A DNA stretch of 64,000 bases from Arabidopsis thaliana (taxonomy: Eukaryota; Streptophyta; Magnoliopsida; Brassicales; Brassicaceae). Below the pieces are notes generated by a model, which saw nothing but the letters and a program-made list of their open reading frames with translations, did not search any database and had not been told where the DNA came from. Position 1 is the stretch's first letter. Each line of letters starts with the position of its first letter. Location: NCBI RefSeq assembly GCF_000001735.4, contig NC_003074.8, positions 4,712,101-4,776,100 on the forward strand, given 5' to 3'. Of this stretch, positions 62,996 to 64,000 are shown piece by piece. Made by a program: the position numbers and the translations under genes.

Positions 62996-64000
62996 TGTTC
63001 GACACTAGTGAGTGATGATGAATGTACTCGTGAAGAGTGGGTGTTTATATAATAATTATGTTGATGAAATTAAAATCAAACACGATACTATTTATTTAAA
63101 ATGGCTTTTTCTGGTTTTACTTTTCTTGATTCTATTATTTGAGTGGAATTTTCAGAAAAACAAAAAACGTTCCACTGGGTTATATAAGCTGCCTCGCTCG
63201 TAAAGATAAGATCTTCGTTTTATGTTTTAATCAGAATATTATTCATATTATACGGAAATTGACAGGAGTCTATTGTCGTTTTTGTATTTTTGTAATTTTG
63301 TATATGTAATTACCTAAATATTCGTTGCTTTGCCAGTGATGAACTCACCAGTCTCGTCCACGTTTATCCTCATACACATTAGGAAACTAGGATTATATTA
63401 TCATTAACCGACAATAATATAACCTTTTTCTTTACTAAAAAGCATATTCTTCTTTTCTGATTTTAGTATTCGTTTCGTCATTCAACCAATTTGAAAATCT
63501 CGAGTGTTACTAAAACTATTCTTTGGATTCAATTGATGTGTAAGTGTAACTGGACCGTCGTTATCAGAAACACTTGTTATTTTCAGTTTTGATTTGATAA
63601 CATTTGTATCTTTAAAGAGTTCAATAATAGAATTAGTACTATCTTACTTAGAAGTATAAATCTTTTTACACACAGTACTTAGATCTTTCTTTTAAAACAT
63701 TAGGTACAGAGTTGATTACATACAAGTATAGAATGCTGATTTATGTATCTTAACAACAATAGTTGAGAAAACTGCCATTATACTAAAACTATGGAGGTAA
63801 AGGACTATTTCTACCTATAAATTGTTAATGATGGGTCTTGAAACGTCTAATCATACATAAAAGGAATTAATTAACGTTGCTATAAATGTTATGGCAGAAC
63901 ATTATAGTATACAGGTATAATTAAAGCAAAGCAAAAGTGTCACATAGCGATTATGTAAACAATCAGATATTAGGGGCACCGAAATTATTGATGAAATTAT
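62996..64000. other. PME3 promoter region to the window end
   Basis: About 1 kb of AT-rich DNA. The core promoter of PME3 is at the left edge (TATA at 63044-63051). No further gene, RNA gene or repeat recognised; the frame at 63012-63203 has no domain. Confidence 0.5.

Overview
The window looks like nuclear DNA of a crucifer, almost certainly Arabidopsis thaliana. It is AT-rich, its genes carry short GT-AG introns, and its proteins match by recognition a run of chromosome 3 genes (about At3g14200 to At3g14310). Gene names are from recognition of the proteins, not a database search. Exon ends were placed by eye from GT/AG sites, reading phase and family consensus. For nine multi-exon genes the spliced frame closes exactly over the full expected family domains.

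Layout: (1) 1-350 (-), frameshifted relic resembling a trihelix-factor C-terminus. (2) 781-2261 (-), DnaJ co-chaperone. (3) 3908-8385 (-), SAC-domain phosphoinositide phosphatase (SAC2). (4) 8.4-14.5 kb, long gene-poor spacer rich in short duplications. (5) 14551-17771, a four-copy ~0.8-kb tandem array that ends 15 bp before the ESM1 start codon, so the ESM1 core promoter is present four times. (6) 17.8-23.9 kb, GDSL-lipase cluster: ESM1 (+), its tandem paralogue (+), and GLIP4 (-). (7) 25.5-26.9 kb (-), RAP2.2, a group VII ERF. (8) 29.5-31.9 kb (-), intronless subtilase SBT1.5. (9) 33.9-34.9 kb (-), RBR ubiquitin ligase. (10) 35.9-36.7 kb (-), LURP-one-related protein. (11) 36.7-42.5 kb, spacer with a ~1-kb element that carries a minisatellite of E2F-type sites between 101-bp direct repeats. 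(12) 42.5-49.1 kb (+), FAB1B, PtdIns3P 5-kinase. (13) 49.6-50.2 kb (-), small probably plastid-targeted protein. (14) 52.3-54.3 kb (+), 20S proteasome alpha5 (PAE2). (15) 54.8-57.8 kb (-), pectin methylesterase with three inhibitor-like pro-domains. (16) 60.1-63.0 kb (-), PME3.

There are no operons; genes are monocistronic. Functional themes are glucosinolate breakdown and defence (ESM1 and paralogue), vacuolar phosphoinositide turnover (FAB1B makes PtdIns(3,5)P2 and the SAC2 family removes it), protein turnover (RBR ligase, proteasome alpha5, subtilase, DnaJ), oxygen sensing (RAP2.2) and pectin remodelling (two PMEs).

The least ordinary things are the quadruplicated ESM1 promoter, the loss of the oxyanion-hole Asn in both ESM1-type lipases, the E2F-site minisatellite element, a 44-bp tandem duplication that copies a 5' splice site in PAE2, and the triple-inhibitor PME.
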